A DNA stretch of 64,000 bases from Earliella scabrosa (GCA_022605405.1 JABYQQ010000002.1:2480001-2544000), one strand, 5' to 3'; shown: positions 21,222-34,400, numbered from the stretch's first letter. The notes: a model not told the origin generated them from the sequence alone. A program made the numbers and translations.

Positions 21222-22699
21222 CCTTTGGAGCGTCAGCCAGGAGCGGGCTCATAGCCATTATGGTCGTTGCGCGCTAGTACTGGTAAGCTAAGACGACTGG
21301 TACTCCGGCGAGAGTGCGAATGAGTAAGGTCGAGACGTAAGGAGCCTGGGGGCGTGAGCGAGGTATAGGCGTAAAGAGCGAGACTTAGGGAGAGAGAGAC
21401 ACAGACGAGGCACAAAAGAGCGACAACAAGCTAGAAGCTCGCAAAGTCCAGTCGCGCTGAGGCGACCATACAGGAGACCCGGGATTGCGGAGTCTGACGG
21501 GACGGGGGAAAGAGAGAAAGGGCCAGACAAGTCGGATATTGCCCGCTATGTAACGAAGAAGCGCGGACTCAAGCTGAGCTCTGCCTCATGCGCAAGTGCC
21601 CACGCCGATCCTGGGATCCATGGTCGCGACTCGCGGGAACGTGGAGGGGCGGCGTGCGACGGGAGATTCGCGAGCTCGCGTAGCAGCGAACGTACGTACG
21701 TTCTGTGCGTGAGGTCGTCATGTTCGTTCCGAGCCCTTGATGTGACCACTGACCAGTCGACGACTGGGGGATCTCCAGAGTTTCTGACGATTTTGGGAGT
21801 CTGTCTGTGATCCCCGCGCAGTTTTGGATCAGTAGACTGTAGGAGGGGCATCGACACTTGGAGACAGTCCGACTGAGACTTCGGTGATGACACGATCGAA
21901 GCATGGTCTTTGCAAGCTGCGTGACAAACATGCCCGCTCGGACTCGGGCTTACGCGAGAGGTCCGCAGTGAGCAGTCCGCGGACGACCGCTTAGAAGTTA
22001 GCCCACGAACGGGTCACGGAGTGGATGACGGGTTGTAGCCGGGTGACTCGGAGTCCTCGTCGCTATGTCTCGTAAAGTTCTTTAACGCGCGACTCCATGT
22101 TTGGTGATGACCGGTGGGCTCACCTTTAGCACAAACCTCGCTCAAAAAGTGTAAGTATAGCACACCCGACAACCATTCCAAAATTCGCATTCGCACGAAG
22201 GAGATCAGAGTGCGACCTGGAGATCAAACATGAGTGGATCCTTCACGAAGCAGAGATGGTTGTTGGGTGGAAGAAGCGGTTGCCTGATGAGGGACGCGAA
22301 CTACTCCAGCATCTTGGCGCCCGCTTTGTGGCGCTGCCGCCCTCTGCCGCCGGACTCGTGCCGTCTGGAGTCTGGACTCTACGTAGCGCTCGCAGCTCGA
22401 TCTGCCCTGACCGCCACCACCTCCACGTTTCTGAACAGCCCGGCGGAATTCCTTGCGTTATCGCTCTTACCAGGGCCCCTTTTCTCTGTAGTACGCACCC
22501 GTGAAGCTCTCTGAGAGGGGTACGGTAACGGTGGATCGAGCCCGCGATCAGCCTGTGCGACGTGAGTGGGCGAGTAAGTACGATTTGACCGGCCTGGAGT
22601 CTGCTTGTCGCCCCTCGAGATAATTGCGAAAATATCCAGACACATACTTGGCCAGTGGCAAAAGTCCTTAGAGTGCTATGATGCACAGCGATGCACAGG
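21222..22699. other. Spacer without supported gene
   Basis: It contains overlapping frames in all directions without motif or paralogue. I find no repeat ends or tRNA. Confidence 0.4.
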
Positions 22700-23209
22700 G
22701 CACTATTGTCCCTAGGTACCTGTACTTAGCGAGGGCCAACACCTCTGCAAACTTGAACGAGGGTGTCCGTGGAGGCTTGAATCCCCTGAGTGTTGCCTTC
22801 TCCGCCGACGAGATTGAAGATTAAGGTGAGATCCCTGCGGATCTGGGCGAAGGTCAAGCAAGATGACACGTACTCCCAGCGGCGTGTCTGAAGTGGATGT
22901 ACATACCGCATGCTCCGGAGTAACTGTCGTCCTGTCGGTCTCCATTGACCGTCGGAGCTGTCCTCTAGGCCCTCTCAGCACGTTGGGGCCGCCTCACTTG
23001 ACCGCGGATAGGCCGAATGGGGCGCAGTGGTATCTGAGGCGTACTCCTATCGCGGCGATCACAAGAACAAGACCGGTGACTATCAGAGGAGCAATGAAGA
23101 TTGCAGGGTGCAATGATGAACGAGACGGAGATCGAGCACTGGCGCGTGGCGTTTGGTAGCGTCCGCGAGGAGGGCGTGGTCGATGGGCGTTTCCGGTCGA
23201 AGGCGCCAC
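22700..23209 (-). CDS. Tentative small membrane protein
   Basis: A frame starting at 23209 contains one good membrane segment (HPAIFIAPLIVTGLVLVIAA, then Gly-Val-Arg) preceded by an Arg/Pro-rich stretch. It is followed by a possible GTGAGG donor and further short open pieces (IRRDLTLIFNLVGGE near 22800). The exon structure is a guess and I do not recognise the product. It could equally be a fragment of a larger gene or chance. Confidence 0.22.
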
Positions 23210-23689
23210 GATCTGGGACCCACAACTAGGCCATTTCCGTCGGTCATCCTACGACGCCCAGCTCGTGCAGACAAGGCTGCCCGGCGTGATCCGCCTGCGC
23301 AGAGAGATTACACACGGCGCAGAGGGTCGCGCCGCCTGAGGACATATGGCAGGCTGAGCAGGGCGGCGGCGAACGGGCGTCGGGCACGCTGGGATCACGT
23401 ACGTAACCCGATCTAAGAGGGCTAGTTCGCGAGCTCGGTTCATTGCCCGATTGAACGCGTCGGTCACTCGCTCGCGGCCCAGGGTCGCGCTGCTGTCAGA
23501 TCCTGCCCTCAGCTGCCCTCGACCTCAGGCCCCTTGCGCGAGGCTGTGGCCCCTCTTCTTGTCTCCCCTCTTAAGCTTTCTCTCTCCCTCCTTTCCTTCC
23601 CTCCTCCCCTCGCCTCGCCCCCGTCCTGCCCCTGCCTGCGTCCGCCTTCTGCACGCGCCGTCCACGACCTCGACCCCGCCGCCTGGCGC

Positions 23690-25624
23690 GACGACCGTCA
23701 CGACGACAACGACCCCGCCGCGTTCCGCAACCTCATGCTCAGCGGCGATGTTCTTGTTCAGCATAGATGGGGAAGGGGGAGCGGACATTGAGAGTACGTC
23801 CACATCCATATATGCGCGCCCTGCTCTCACACGACGCGCTCCGCGTCCAGCCATCGCCGCGAGGATGTTCGTCCCTCACATCGTATCCGGTTTCGCATGG
23901 TGAGTAGTCCGACTCTCTGTCCTTGCTCGAACCCAAGACGAGCCCACCTCGCGCGCAGCATGAACTTCCTGTCCACCCTCTCCTGCGACCTCGCTCTCCT
24001 CAAGGGCAAACTGGGCTGTCGCCCCGGTGCCTTCCTTTTGTACTTCGGTTGTCGATACTGCACCCTACTCTCTATCATCTCTTTGCTCGCCTACACCGAC
24101 TTTATGGCAATCGCGCGCATTGATGTGAGCGTATTTCTCGCACACGGTTGCCTAGTCATCCTGCTGACTCGCGTGCGCGTGTGCATACAGATTCTGGGCT
24201 ATATCGCTGAGGTGTGTAGTGGATGCCGTCGATCCCGACTTGCGACGACTGACTATATGCGCCCCAGGCCACCGCGGCGATAGCCCTTGCCTTCGCGTAC
24301 AGTATTATGGCGGTCCGCATGTAAGTCCCTCCGATAGCTATGGATGCCCGTGCCTCAACCCCTCGCAGTTGCACCTTCGTTCCCAACGTCTACTTCTGCA
24401 CGGGCGTAGAATTCACAATGCTCACGTTCTGGGCCCTTGTACTTATCGGTACGTCCTTGCTTCTCGCACCAACTCCTCGTGTCCGAATTGTGCGCGCTAG
24501 GTCTGCAAGACGTCGCGCGCTCCTGGAGAAATCACACAGGTCTTCACATCGCCATTGGCGTTCTCTGTGAGTCCAATCGCGTCCGTCTTTCTGTCGCAAC
24601 GGCATGCAACTGACCCGTCGTTGCGCAGCGCTCCTTTTGCCCACTGGCGCATTGGTGCTCGCGCTGTTCCACGTCCTGTACGTCTCAAGAGCAGAGCACC
24701 GCTTCAGGATCAAGGAATGCTCCGCCATGCTCTGGGACGCGAACGTGCCCGAATTCGCCATTATATGCGCTGTTGTGATCATTGCGACGGTCCTGTTCTT
24801 TCGAGAAATCAGCTCATCTGGTGAGCTCATTCCTTTCAATGACGTTGGGATTGCGAGCTCAATCACTTACGCACATTCAGCTTGGAGCCATCACGTATGT
24901 TCATACTCTGCGAGTTCCTATGCCGTTCGCGATTCGACTTACCTGCCTCATGTTCCAGAATGTCAGTTATGGCGCATGTGAGTACCTTTGCGTCCTGCAT
25001 CTTGCTCGCCAGCTGACTCCAGCCGGTCATATTCCAGTCCTAGTCCTGTATGTGTACTTCCGGCCGCCTCATGCTAGAGTCTTCCTCACCTCCTTCCCCA
25101 TGATTAGCACGGTGGTCGCCGGTCGTCTTTTCCGCACTATGGTCCAGCGACTGAGCTACTGCCCGATCCACAAGAACTCTCCAATTTTTGGCTGGTACGA
25201 TCCATGCTCATCGTCTTGCTGGACTCGCGATTTATGCGGTATCACACTACAGGGTCAAGGCCGCCGCAGTTTTCATCGCTCGCAGCATCCGCTCGGACAA
25301 CGACAACGAGGGGCCGAAGCACAAGTCCGTCCTGCATTTCTTCTGCCCTCACAAACCGAGCACCGACCGCGCACCACGACATACGGCGTCCGGCCGCGTG
25401 GTGTCGTTCTCTACGTCAGTCACCTTCTGTCCTTTGAATACACCAGAGTGGCTGACTCCCTGTGCGCATATAGGGGCGGCTCCCGTCACGGAGGACGCAG
25501 ACGGAGCGAGTCGACGTGCATCCCGGCCAACTCGCGCACGACGTACGCGCACTCGTCGCTCTACGACTCGCGCGAGCTTGCAAATAGCAACATCGCGCCA
25601 TAGTCAGCGGGTCCACGTCTGGTA
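23690..25624 (+). CDS. Multipass membrane protein, DUF6533-like family (M2), approximate model
   Basis: Exon pieces on the plus strand read in order: MFVPHIVSGFA (from 23864), a 57-63 nt intron, MNFLSTLSCDLALLKGK with FLLYFGCRYCTLLSIISLL, an intron, TAAIALAFAYSIMAVRM, an intron, CTFVPNVYFCTGVEF with TMLTFWALVLIG, an intron, ALFHVLYVSRAEHRF and EFAIICAVVIIATVLFF, and toward the end STVVAGRLFRTMV. The succession of hydrophobic segments separated by short introns matches M1, which lies head to head ~2.5 kb away. The first exon upstream of 23864 and the C-terminus (somewhere between 25170 and 25624) are not resolved. No enzymatic motif is visible; the function is unknown. Confidence 0.5.
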
Positions 25625-27193
25625 ATTATGACCAGGCCGAGACCCGCTGCGGATGGATCTGACGGTGAAACATGGCGTCCGGCCGTGGGGGAGTTGAGGG
25701 TGTGCTGCGGTTGTCTGGTGAGTTCACGTCCTTTCTTCGGTGACGGACGTGGATGGACTGGTGATGATTAAGAAGGATTGCCTTGCCCCCTCTTCCTTCC
25801 TTCCCTCCTGTCCTCGTCTCTGTTCCCGTCTAGACCATCCGCGTCGCAACCATCCATCGCAATTTCCATCCAAACCCCGCCAATATCTATGTCTACCGAC
25901 GTAGTATCCGCCTGCTCCGGTTCGACTTGTAGCCCCGTCGATCGGCTCGGCCTCCGCCATGCATCCGCCTCCACATACACTCGGTTTCGGACTGCAAGCG
26001 AGCCCTCGTCGGCCAAGCCAGCTGCGGTGCGACCCTCCAGGTCGGACGATAGTCCGACACGCGTCCGCTTGCGTGTACATACATACAGCCGTCATCTGTA
26101 CACCATCCACTCGTCACGCGTGCAGCGCGCGCATCCTTGATCGCACCTCGGTACGTCATCGTGATTCTTTGCTGTCGTCCCCATTGCTGCTTCTAACCTC
26201 GCCTCGCCTCGCCGTCCACAGCGCGCGCGACACCGTGACCAACGTTCCCTACATGCATCCAGCATACGTATCCTATCTGCACGCGCCACATCACACATCT
26301 ACTGTATGCTCCCTACGTCACCACACGCTGTATATGTACACCCGCCTCCTGGCTTTTTCCCCTCGTCGTCATTGCGCTCCCTTCGTATGTAGCACCCATC
26401 TCGGATGCCCACGCCATCGCTGCCCCCGTCTCGTTGTGGTTCGGTCGCTCGGGAGCGGACGTAGGTGACGCAGGGGCGTCGGTGTCGGGGTGTTCTGGGT
26501 GCTCTATCTCTATCTCTCTCTTAGACCTCATCGTCATCGTCATCATCGTCTCATCGTATGCTATCTCGTCGTCGTATACTGCTGTAGCCCACGCCAGATG
26601 TGTTTGGTTGGTAATATTGTACGCAACTCTAGTCCTTAGGTACTAGTGCTCGTTGATCGTCTCATTCGGCTGGTATGGGCGAGCTGGAGCGCCATTCTCT
26701 GCGTGCTGGAGGACGGGTCGTGCGTGATTCATGTTGCCACCAGGTATCGTGGACCGCAATTCGACACGTATGCAGCCTGTGCGATGTTGCATGCGGTGTT
26801 TGCGCGATCCAACATTAAACCGCCCGAGCCCGAGCCTCGCGACTGGTACGGAATGACGTGAGATTGACGAGCGAGCGTGCTACGGAGACGGAACGAGGAG
26901 CGAGAGTGTGAGAGCGAGAGAGAGCATAGCGAGTTGTGCGAAGAGAAGGAAGAGAAGGAAGATGGGAGAGAAGAAGGTGGGGGAAAGGGCTGGCTGGGGG
27001 TATACTATGGATGATGGGTGGATGCGGGATGGACTCGTGAAGCGGCGTGTCAGTGCCCCGTCGAAGCTAGGCTGGGACGGGTCTTCGTGAAGGGAAGCGG
27101 GGAGCGAGGTCTATGTGTAACGTCTCACGCCGTTCGGCCATCGGGGCCTGCAAGGGGTGCTCGACCGATTATCTAGTCACGGTGTTCAAACGT
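25625..27193. other. Spacer, low-complexity, no supported gene
   Basis: It contains a CATCGTCAT-type trinucleotide run near 26528-26560 and purine-rich GAGAGAG/GAAGAGAAGGA tracts at 26895-26985. Frames present carry no known motif. Convergent gene ends flank it. Confidence 0.45.
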
Positions 27194-29647
27194 TCACTCG
27201 TCGCGCGGGGCGAGGGAGACGCGGAGCGGGAGCTGCGCGCCCTTGTGCAGCTCGCCCTCGAGCGTGGGCACCATGACGATCGCGGTCGTCTTGCGGATGC
27301 GGGGGACGTCGTCCGAGAGCTCGAAGACGAAGTTGGAGACGAGCTCGGTGAGGAAGGCTTGGAGCTCGTAGATCCTGTGCATGGGAAGGGAGGAGAGGAG
27401 AGGGTGCGTAAGCGGTACGGTCGCGGTTCGGGCGGAGGGGTGAGGGGGAGGGGGGAGGGAGTAAGGAGGGACGTACGCAAAACGCCAGCCGATGCACGCG
27501 CGCACGCCTCCAGCGAATGTGAGCCTGGGGTCGGACGAACAGTGTGTCAGGAGAGAATAAAAAGGCCTCGAGGAGGAACGTTTGAACTGAACGCACAGGT
27601 TGGAGTAGACACCAACAGACGTGCCGCGCCTCGTGCCTTTGGAGGAGTCGAGCCATCGATCGGGGTTAAAGACGTGTGCGTCCTCGCCGAACACCTCCTT
27701 CTCCCTGTATGCGTCCCCACTAGTGGTCAGCATCATGGCCTTCACGCGAGGAAGTGGTATGGTATGGTGCGACACCCACCGGTTATACGCGCACACCGAC
27801 AAGTTCAAGCGCAACCCAGCCCGAATCGGGATCTCCGTGACGGTCTTGCCCGAGCGCGTGACGATCGGTTTCGAGAGAGGGAGGACGTCGTCATGCAGGC
27901 TCTGACGGTACGTGTGGGGCACGGCAGGGTAGTAGCGCAGGATCTCCTTCAGGACGGCCTGCAGGTACGGCATCGCTTCAAAGTCGGCGACGGTAAAGTC
28001 AGTATCTCCACGCGCGCGGATCGTGCGCTCCATGTCGTGGATCTCCCGGCGGAGGCGCGTCTGGATGTGCGGCTGCTTGGCGAGCTCGAGGAAGGCCCAG
28101 CTGAGCGTGTTCGAGGTCGTCTCCTGGCCCGCGAGCATGATCGTCCTATAATTGTCAATTGAGAATGACGCGCGATGCCGAGCTGCTGTCAGGGTGTGCG
28201 GGAAATAGGAGGTGGCGGGAGAGCCGCACCTCATTTGCGAGACAATCTCCTTGTGCGACAGGCGCGACGCTCCTGTCTCGTTCGCGTTCTCTCTCACTGC
28301 ATGTGCGATTAGAGCGGGGGGCATGGAAGTAGTAGGAGGCGCGGGTTGTACGTACCGAGGATGCTCATGACGTCGCGGTTGCCTTTGCCCATGAGCAACG
28401 CCTCGGTCTTCGTCTCGAGCAGCTCGTTCGCGACCTTCTGCGCGGCGTCGCGGTTGAAGCGCGCCTTGTCGAGGCCTTTCCCGGGGAGGTGGTCGTAGAG
28501 GAGCTGCTGGAGCCCCATGGGAACATAGTGGGCGATGTTCTGCACGAAGATCTTCGCGTTGGAGGGTGCGGAGAAGATTGTCGCGCTAACACAGCGGCCT
28601 AAGGTGAGCCTCCAATTGTAGGGCATCATGCGACGTACACGAGGTTGTTGTAGGCTCTTCCGAGCTCGCTGGTCTCGTCTTCCAGCACGCCGAGCTTGTA
28701 GTCGAAGGCGGCTGGCGGGGACAGAGCGGCTTGACTGAGATAACGATTGCCGTGGTCATCACTGTATGTGCGCACCTTCTCCGATAGCCTCCAACGTGGC
28801 GGGTGCAACATACTCGTGGACGTTGAGCTTGATCGAGCCCTCGCCGAGGCCCGTCAACAAGTCCTTCCACTTGAGCGTGACCTATCGCCCACGATATGTC
28901 AACCAGAGTACTGGAACGCCGTGACAATCCGTCCGATGATCCGCACCTGTTCGGCATAGTGCCTGAACACCGGCAGCAGCGCCTTCGACTCGGGGGCACC
29001 GAACGCGGGAAGCATAACCTTGCGCTGGCGTTTGTGCACATCACCTGTGCGCCCGCAACGCGTGAGCAAGAATAAACTCGAGCATCAAGGCTCAAGCCCC
29101 GCGGGTGGCGTTGCCATGCAGCTCGTGAAGAAGCGCACCTTCTGCCCACGTTAAGCCCGTGTCCCCAATCAGCCGGGAGAGAATGCGGCGTTCCGGCTGC
29201 TTCGGGAAGTTGTACCCCGACGTCTGGTAGATGTACTGGAGCGCCTTGGGGTCCGAGATCCAGAGCATGTCCTCCTGCGCGTACATACCCGGTCACTGTC
29301 AGCCTCGCCGCCGCGCGTCGAGCCTCGAAGCTGAGTGGGTGCGTACCCCGAACGGCGCCTTGACGCGCACGACGCTGCCATACTGCTGCTGCCACTTGAA
29401 GTCCGTCTCGCCCGACTGCTCCTGGAAGAGCTCGGGGAGGTGCCCTGCGCGCACGGAGGCGATGACGAAATGTCAGCATCGCGCTTGCCAGGGAAGGGGA
29501 GAAGATCGCCGGGGGCTGCGCACCCAGCCAGAACGACGTCGGCTCGGGCCCAGGGATGTCGGCGACCGAGGGCCTCGTCAGCACGCGGTAGACGGCGTAC
29601 AGGAGCGACAGCGCCGCGAGGACGACCGCGAGCTCGTGGGGCTGCAT
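27194..29647 (-). CDS. Cytochrome P450 monooxygenase
   Basis: A multi-exon gene starting at 29647 with a membrane anchor (LAVVLAALSLLYAVYRVL), then a Pro-rich hinge with IPGPEP. Exon pieces run through LTWAEG joined to DVHKRQRKVMLPAFG (the C-helix region), then AFDYKLGVLEDE. The I-helix reads AGQETTSNTLSW, the ExxR helix is KEILR, and the heme-binding loop is TFAGGVRACIGWRFA with its Cys as thiolate ligand. The last exon ends in HKGAQLPLRVSLAPRDE with the stop at 27194. Around ten introns of 50-100 nt are implied; not all borders are certain. All key residues of an active P450 are visible. The substrate cannot be told; such enzymes in basidiomycetes act on lipids, lignin-derived aromatics or secondary metabolites. 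The anchor predicts the endoplasmic reticulum. Confidence 0.9.
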
Positions 29648-29649
29648 CG

Positions 29650-30540
29650 GCGGGGGGCGGGGGACGGTAGGAGGGGTCGATAAGAAGAAGAAAAGGGAGA
29701 AGGCTGCAGTGCTGAGAAACCCGACGGCGTACTTACCTATACATACGTGGGAGCGCGGACCGTTTAGCGTGGCCTGGGTGCCGACTCTGCCCTGACGTCT
29801 GCGGGCGACGGCCGCGAATCATGGGCAGCGAAGGGGCGGACGGCCGTGCGTGCGTATGTAACGCGACAGGGGGTTGAACTTGCTGGGCGACCCCTGCCAA
29901 AAGTGTGCGCTCGCGAAGGGGGGCGAGAGTTGAGCCGCGAATGGGGTGCAGCTTGTTGTCGCGGCAAACGGCGGGTTAGGAGCCTCTCGAGGCAATCGAG
30001 GACCCACCCACCACTCACGGGGCCCAGCCACGCGAAGGACATTCCCAACGGCAAAGAACCATCCATCGTGCGACGCCCACCGTCGCTCCTTGGCGGTCTG
30101 GGATGCAGGATCTGCCTTTCCCAGTGTCTGCGCGCGGGAACGCAGATGGCTTGCATTGGCAATTGTGTTCCAAGCAAAGTCCGTCTGCGAGCGAGCCGGG
30201 CTACTAAGATGCTGCATACGCATAGACCATCGTCATTAGCAGAGCTAGTATTACTAAATGGAAGGGAAGGGTACGTTCTTGCACGAGGTTAAGGCATCGT
30301 CTGGTGAGGCTATCGTGGCACAAGCTATGTATTCGTGGCTCTGCCCACAATGGCTCAATTAGTATATTGCAGGTATTAGAAGTGAGCTGTCAACTGCACC
30401 GTAACTGGAGGTGCGTTTCGTGACGTACGGACGTAAGTAGTGCACTGGCATGGGCGTGAGACTATCTGATAGAGAGCGAAGGTATTTTCACGCAGGTAAG
30501 CGAGCCCAGGCGGGGTCGGTCGCAAAAGGAATGCTCCGAC
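29650..30540. other. P450-tRNA spacer
   Basis: This is the promoter side of the P450 gene. The frames of 130-148 aa here are overlapping and featureless. Nothing else was seen. Confidence 0.45.
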
Positions 30541-30548
30541 TTGAACAT

Positions 30549-30646
30549 TGGCCAACGCCGGGATCGAACCGACGACCTTAGCGTACCCTTGGCAGACGCT
30601 CCTCAGAGTATTAGCACTACGCTCTAACCAACTGAGCTAGTCGGCC
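30549..30646 (-). tRNA. tRNA-Ile (AAU) with a short intron
   Basis: On the minus strand the acceptor GGCCGAC pairs over 7 bp with GTTGGCC (one G-U). The D arm is GCTC-AGTTGGTTA-GAGC. The anticodon stem TAGTG pairs with CGCTA (one G-U) around loop CTAATA/A with anticodon AAT. The T arm is GTCGG-TTCGATC-CCGGC. The discriminator base is A. About 24 nt (CTCTGAGGAGCGTCTGCCAA and a few more) interrupt the loop immediately after A37, the canonical site for a nuclear tRNA intron. The A34 would be edited to inosine. Confidence 0.95.
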
Positions 30647-30745
30647 GATGCGTGACTTGTAAAAGAACCCATGTCGACGACAACTAGAGACGAAGGAGAG
30701 TACAGCTGCGATGTCCGTCCGAGATCGAGTGCGATTAATATTGGA

Positions 30746-32678
30746 TTAAACAGCATACCCATACTTCATTATCCGACCCTCCACACAGTCCTCCAGCCCT
30801 GTTACAAACGGATATCTCGAGAACTGCGGGACCTCATCCTCCTCGTCCTCCTCATCGTGGTCCTCCATCCCGGCCCGTTCCGAGTCATCCGTGGGTATAT
30901 CGACGGTGGCCCCGAGGTTGCCAAGCAGCCTCGAGCTGGAGAGTAGGCTCTGCCGTGTCTCCGCCGTTGAGGGAACGGGCGTGTACGCGCCTGATCCAGG
31001 GGGGTATTCGTGAATCGCATCGTCTGAGACTGGGGGATCCGAGTCGGAGAAGTAGAGCCCGCGGAGACCAAGGATGAAACGGGAGAGAACTATCACTGTG
31101 AAACTGTCGTGGCAGCATCGAGCGACCCGGGCGGAAGCACCGGTCACGGTTTCGTTTCAAGTTGATGTCCGTCGGAGTCAGCGATGGATGTGGAGGGTGA
31201 AGAATGGACGGTGGTCAGCGAAGTGCAGGTCGGCGCGGCTAGAGCGGGCGGGACTTACGTCGGGGAAAACGAGAGCCAGAAACCAATGCAGAGTATTGCG
31301 TGCATCTCGGTTGTGGACAAGGTGGTCTGGAGGATGTAGAAGAGCTGAACGAGCGTGTTGGTGAAAGTGAGCCTGCACATCGTCCCATGAGCGGTCGACG
31401 TCGATACACTCCCGTTGCAGTGTGAGAAGACTCACGCGAAGTAGACGGTCCCTGTGACGACAGATGCAGATGCAGGGCGAGGGATCATCAGCCTTCACTC
31501 TTCTTCCAAGCATGTAACGGTTCTGAAGACTGAAGTCGTGAACGGACCACCCACCATCACGAAACAGAAACCACGCGATGGGCGGACGTGGACGTGGATG
31601 ATCATATTTCTGCATCTTCAGCACCGCAGTTCTGATCTGGAATGTCTTGTACCAAGTCAAGATGACGAGGATGCAGTTCGCGAGGACCGTCGAGACGACT
31701 GCTGCTACACTCACTGCCGAGCGCCGTCTGTCAGCACGTGCCGATGTATGTATGTATGGAACGCGATGTCCTCACATCTAATGGCGCGGAAAGGAGTCAT
31801 GCATGAGAGGGTGTACTGTTGGAGGATGTATGCGTACCACTTACGGTTTATATATAGCAGCGAGCCAGGCGGCGTTGTCCTCGGTGCACATAGAGAGGTT
31901 CAGATCATCTTCATGCATTATGCGCGCGGAAATTGCAGAGAGCTGTGTAATGTGATGAGCGTTCACACAGCCTGTAGAGCAGTGTAAGAGAAGGGCCTAC
32001 CAGGCGCACAACTGGGTCTACGAGTGAGAGAGGGGCCACGATAACTAGTGGCCTCCAGTCTCTGCCCCATACGGCGTATACCCGGAGGATTATTAAGACT
32101 GAGATTGTCGGTGAGAGGGATCGGTCAGGCGATATGATTAGTGGTAAGGCTTACCTGCGAGCGCAAAGCCGGATAATATAGTCGATACGTCTGTGCTGCG
32201 TTCGAGCAACTTGCAGATCTGCCAAGACGGGTGAAGCATCAGCACTCAGCTGGTAGGTGGGCGCAGAAGGGCCAAGTTGAAGTTAATGCGACTCACCGTG
32301 GGCCCGGTGCGGTCGTTCCACGCTTGGAACTCGAGGAACACGAGTATGCGATTGAACAGGACGGTGTAGCGGATGAGCAGGTAGACGACCGTCACGCCTG
32401 AGAATCGTCTCTTCCAGATACGTTGCACCTCATCGGTGAAGGTCAAGGAGCAGTCGTATAGCAATAGGGCTGATGGAGGAAGTCAGGATTGTAGTGATGG
32501 AGCGTAAGAAGTACTAGTACTCACCTGCAGACCCGGCGGCGTAGTAGATGAGGACGAAACTGCGAAGACACGTTAACGGTTGAGTCGAGAGGCCCTTGTG
32601 TCCTAACCTGGAGAAGAAAACAACTCACGCAGGGTAATACAACTCGCCGACCTGTCGAGCCTGGTCCTCGTCGGACAT
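30746..32678 (-). CDS. DUF6533-like multipass membrane protein (M3)
   Basis: The start is at 32678 (MSDEDQARQVGELYYPA), followed by tiny exons FVLIYYAAGSA, then LLLYDCSLTFTDEVQ with IWKRRFSGVTVVYLL (the DUF6533 signature), ICKLLERSTDVSTIL and VLIILRVYAVWGRDWRP. Further hydrophobic exons lead to the last exon with RFILGLRGLYFSDSD and a long acidic tail ending in IMKYGYAV. The tail segment SSRLLGNLGATVDI matches SSRVIGNLAATLET of the gene at 50.1 kb, and exon order agrees, so the two are paralogues. The middle region (31.2-32.0 kb) is only roughly resolved. The family is widespread in basidiomycetes, has about seven predicted membrane segments and no established function. A TATA box sits 93 nt upstream. 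Confidence 0.8.
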
Positions 32679-32770
32679 GCTGCTAAGTTTGGTACGGGTT
32701 GAGAGAGTATGGGAGTCTCGCGGACGAGGAAGTGTCCTCGGCCATCTTCTGCCAGCATTGTAGGGAGCAT

Positions 32771-32776
32771 TTTATA
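32771..32776 (-). promoter_or_regulatory. TATA box of M3
   Basis: TATAAA on the minus strand, 93 nt before the ATG at 32678. Confidence 0.6.
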
Positions 32777-32779
32777 TGC

Positions 32780-34300
32780 TACCGCTCACTGCAGCCAGCT
32801 GTACTCGGAGGCGGGGAGAGCTGGACCACCGAACAGGGGCATCTGTCATGCGAGGGCGGAGGAATGGCAACGCACACAGCGTACGTATAAGTCCATCATA
32901 TGGAATGCTGATTGTCTATCCAGAAGTCGGGAGTGGTCAGCAACGGTGTCTGTCGCAGGGTGATTTGCAAGAGATACGCAACCACACATTGAATGTTTCT
33001 TCCAGGTGGGAAACACTCTGACAATCGGGACGTCGTGCATCGCGAGGCGGTGAGAGTGTGGCGAGCCTTCGAGCGACATTAATGATGTCAGCCTGAACCG
33101 CAAGGCACTTCATTCACCTGCCGGATGGACACTCACTGACTTTCATCAATCTGAACTGGAGTGTATGGTGTTCACCAAGATGGTCGTCCAATCTCAAACT
33201 TTTTAGGGTGGTGACAAATCGACAAGTCGCAACAGACTCAGACTCGGAGTCGCGAGGTACCAGGGTTGGTGATATCGACACACGCGGTCCGACATTCTAG
33301 AGCCTCTGTTGAAGACCGCAAGCTGTGTGTTACACTACGAGCAGCTGACGAACATGACGAAAGAGTTGAACGTCGTAAGTTGAAGGGCGATGTTTTTGTC
33401 ATGATCATCTTGTAGGGCGCTTCCAATCTCCCTTCCTCACCACCACCGCCTTCTCTTGTTCCTTGGACCTGTGCGTTCTACCCCGTCGTATTTGCCACCT
33501 GATCTCTGTTCGTTGGCAATCGGCTTCCGGGTACCTGGAGCTGTCCTAGATCGCTTGAAGCCTCACGGCTCACGCCGATGTCATTGCGGAGGAGTAGGGT
33601 GTTGTGAGCCCCCTTGGCAGGCTCGGGCCAGCCCCGTGGCCGCGACCCAGGTACTCTCGGTGAGTTGCATCTCAATCTTGGGGGAGCTTGGGTCGAGGAA
33701 GGCGGCGGGTATCAACGGAGGTCGCTATCAGAACGAGAGGAGGACGTGGAGAAGACGGGCGCGAGCGTAGAGACGTTTAGACACGTAGTCGCCGACGTCT
33801 CGAACTTCTGCACGGACGGACGGTAGCATGTGCGTGCATGCCGCCCACGTAAGAGGGACGCTGGTATGTGCCCGTCCCGTCTGCGCCGTCCCTGCCTCTT
33901 CCGGCGAAACGTCGGGCCCTGCCGTCAGCATGGATCGGTTGCGTCAGAATGGGCCGTCTCTGTCCTTCGGTGAAACTGTGGTCCATCGCCCGACCAGCCT
34001 CTGGCTCTCCGCGCGCACGACAAGGCCCGCCGTTTCCGGGAAGACGCAGGTTTGGCCACAGAGCCGGATGGAGAAAGTCCGGAGGCTCGACGCGTTCTGT
34101 TCTTTCGCGTCCGGTTCTGCTCGAGTTGGAAGGAGACGTCCTTCTTGGTCGCGTATTCGCCACCGCTGCAGCCCTGCGCTGGACGCCACTCCGTCTGCGC
34201 CGCTCGCACGTCGCTCCTCAACATAGGCTCCAGCATGCCGCCCGCCCCTGTCCACATCGATATCAGTGGCGGACATTTCTCGGCCTCCGCGCCGGCCCAC
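32780..34300. other. Spacer between M3 and the lactonase gene
   Basis: The promoters of both divergent genes lie here. The frames of up to 153 aa at 33.8-34.4 kb are mutually overlapping and featureless. No repeat or RNA gene was seen. Confidence 0.45.
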
Positions 34301-34306
34301 CGACCA

Positions 34307-34312
34307 TATAAA
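34307..34312 (+). promoter_or_regulatory. TATA box of the lactonase gene
   Basis: TATAAA, 94 nt before the ATG at 34401. Confidence 0.6.
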
Positions 34313-34400
34313 CTAGCTAGCTCGCAACGCGTCCGCCCAACTTCGTCTCCCGATAAGCACCTCGGCGCACGCCTCCACGTCCACACCAGCGAGCCGCGAA

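Noticed and set aside
33777..34386. Overlapping frames of 118-153 aa before the lactonase gene
   Set aside because: Mutually antisense, Arg-rich and without motif; the TATA and ATG of the lactonase gene explain the region.
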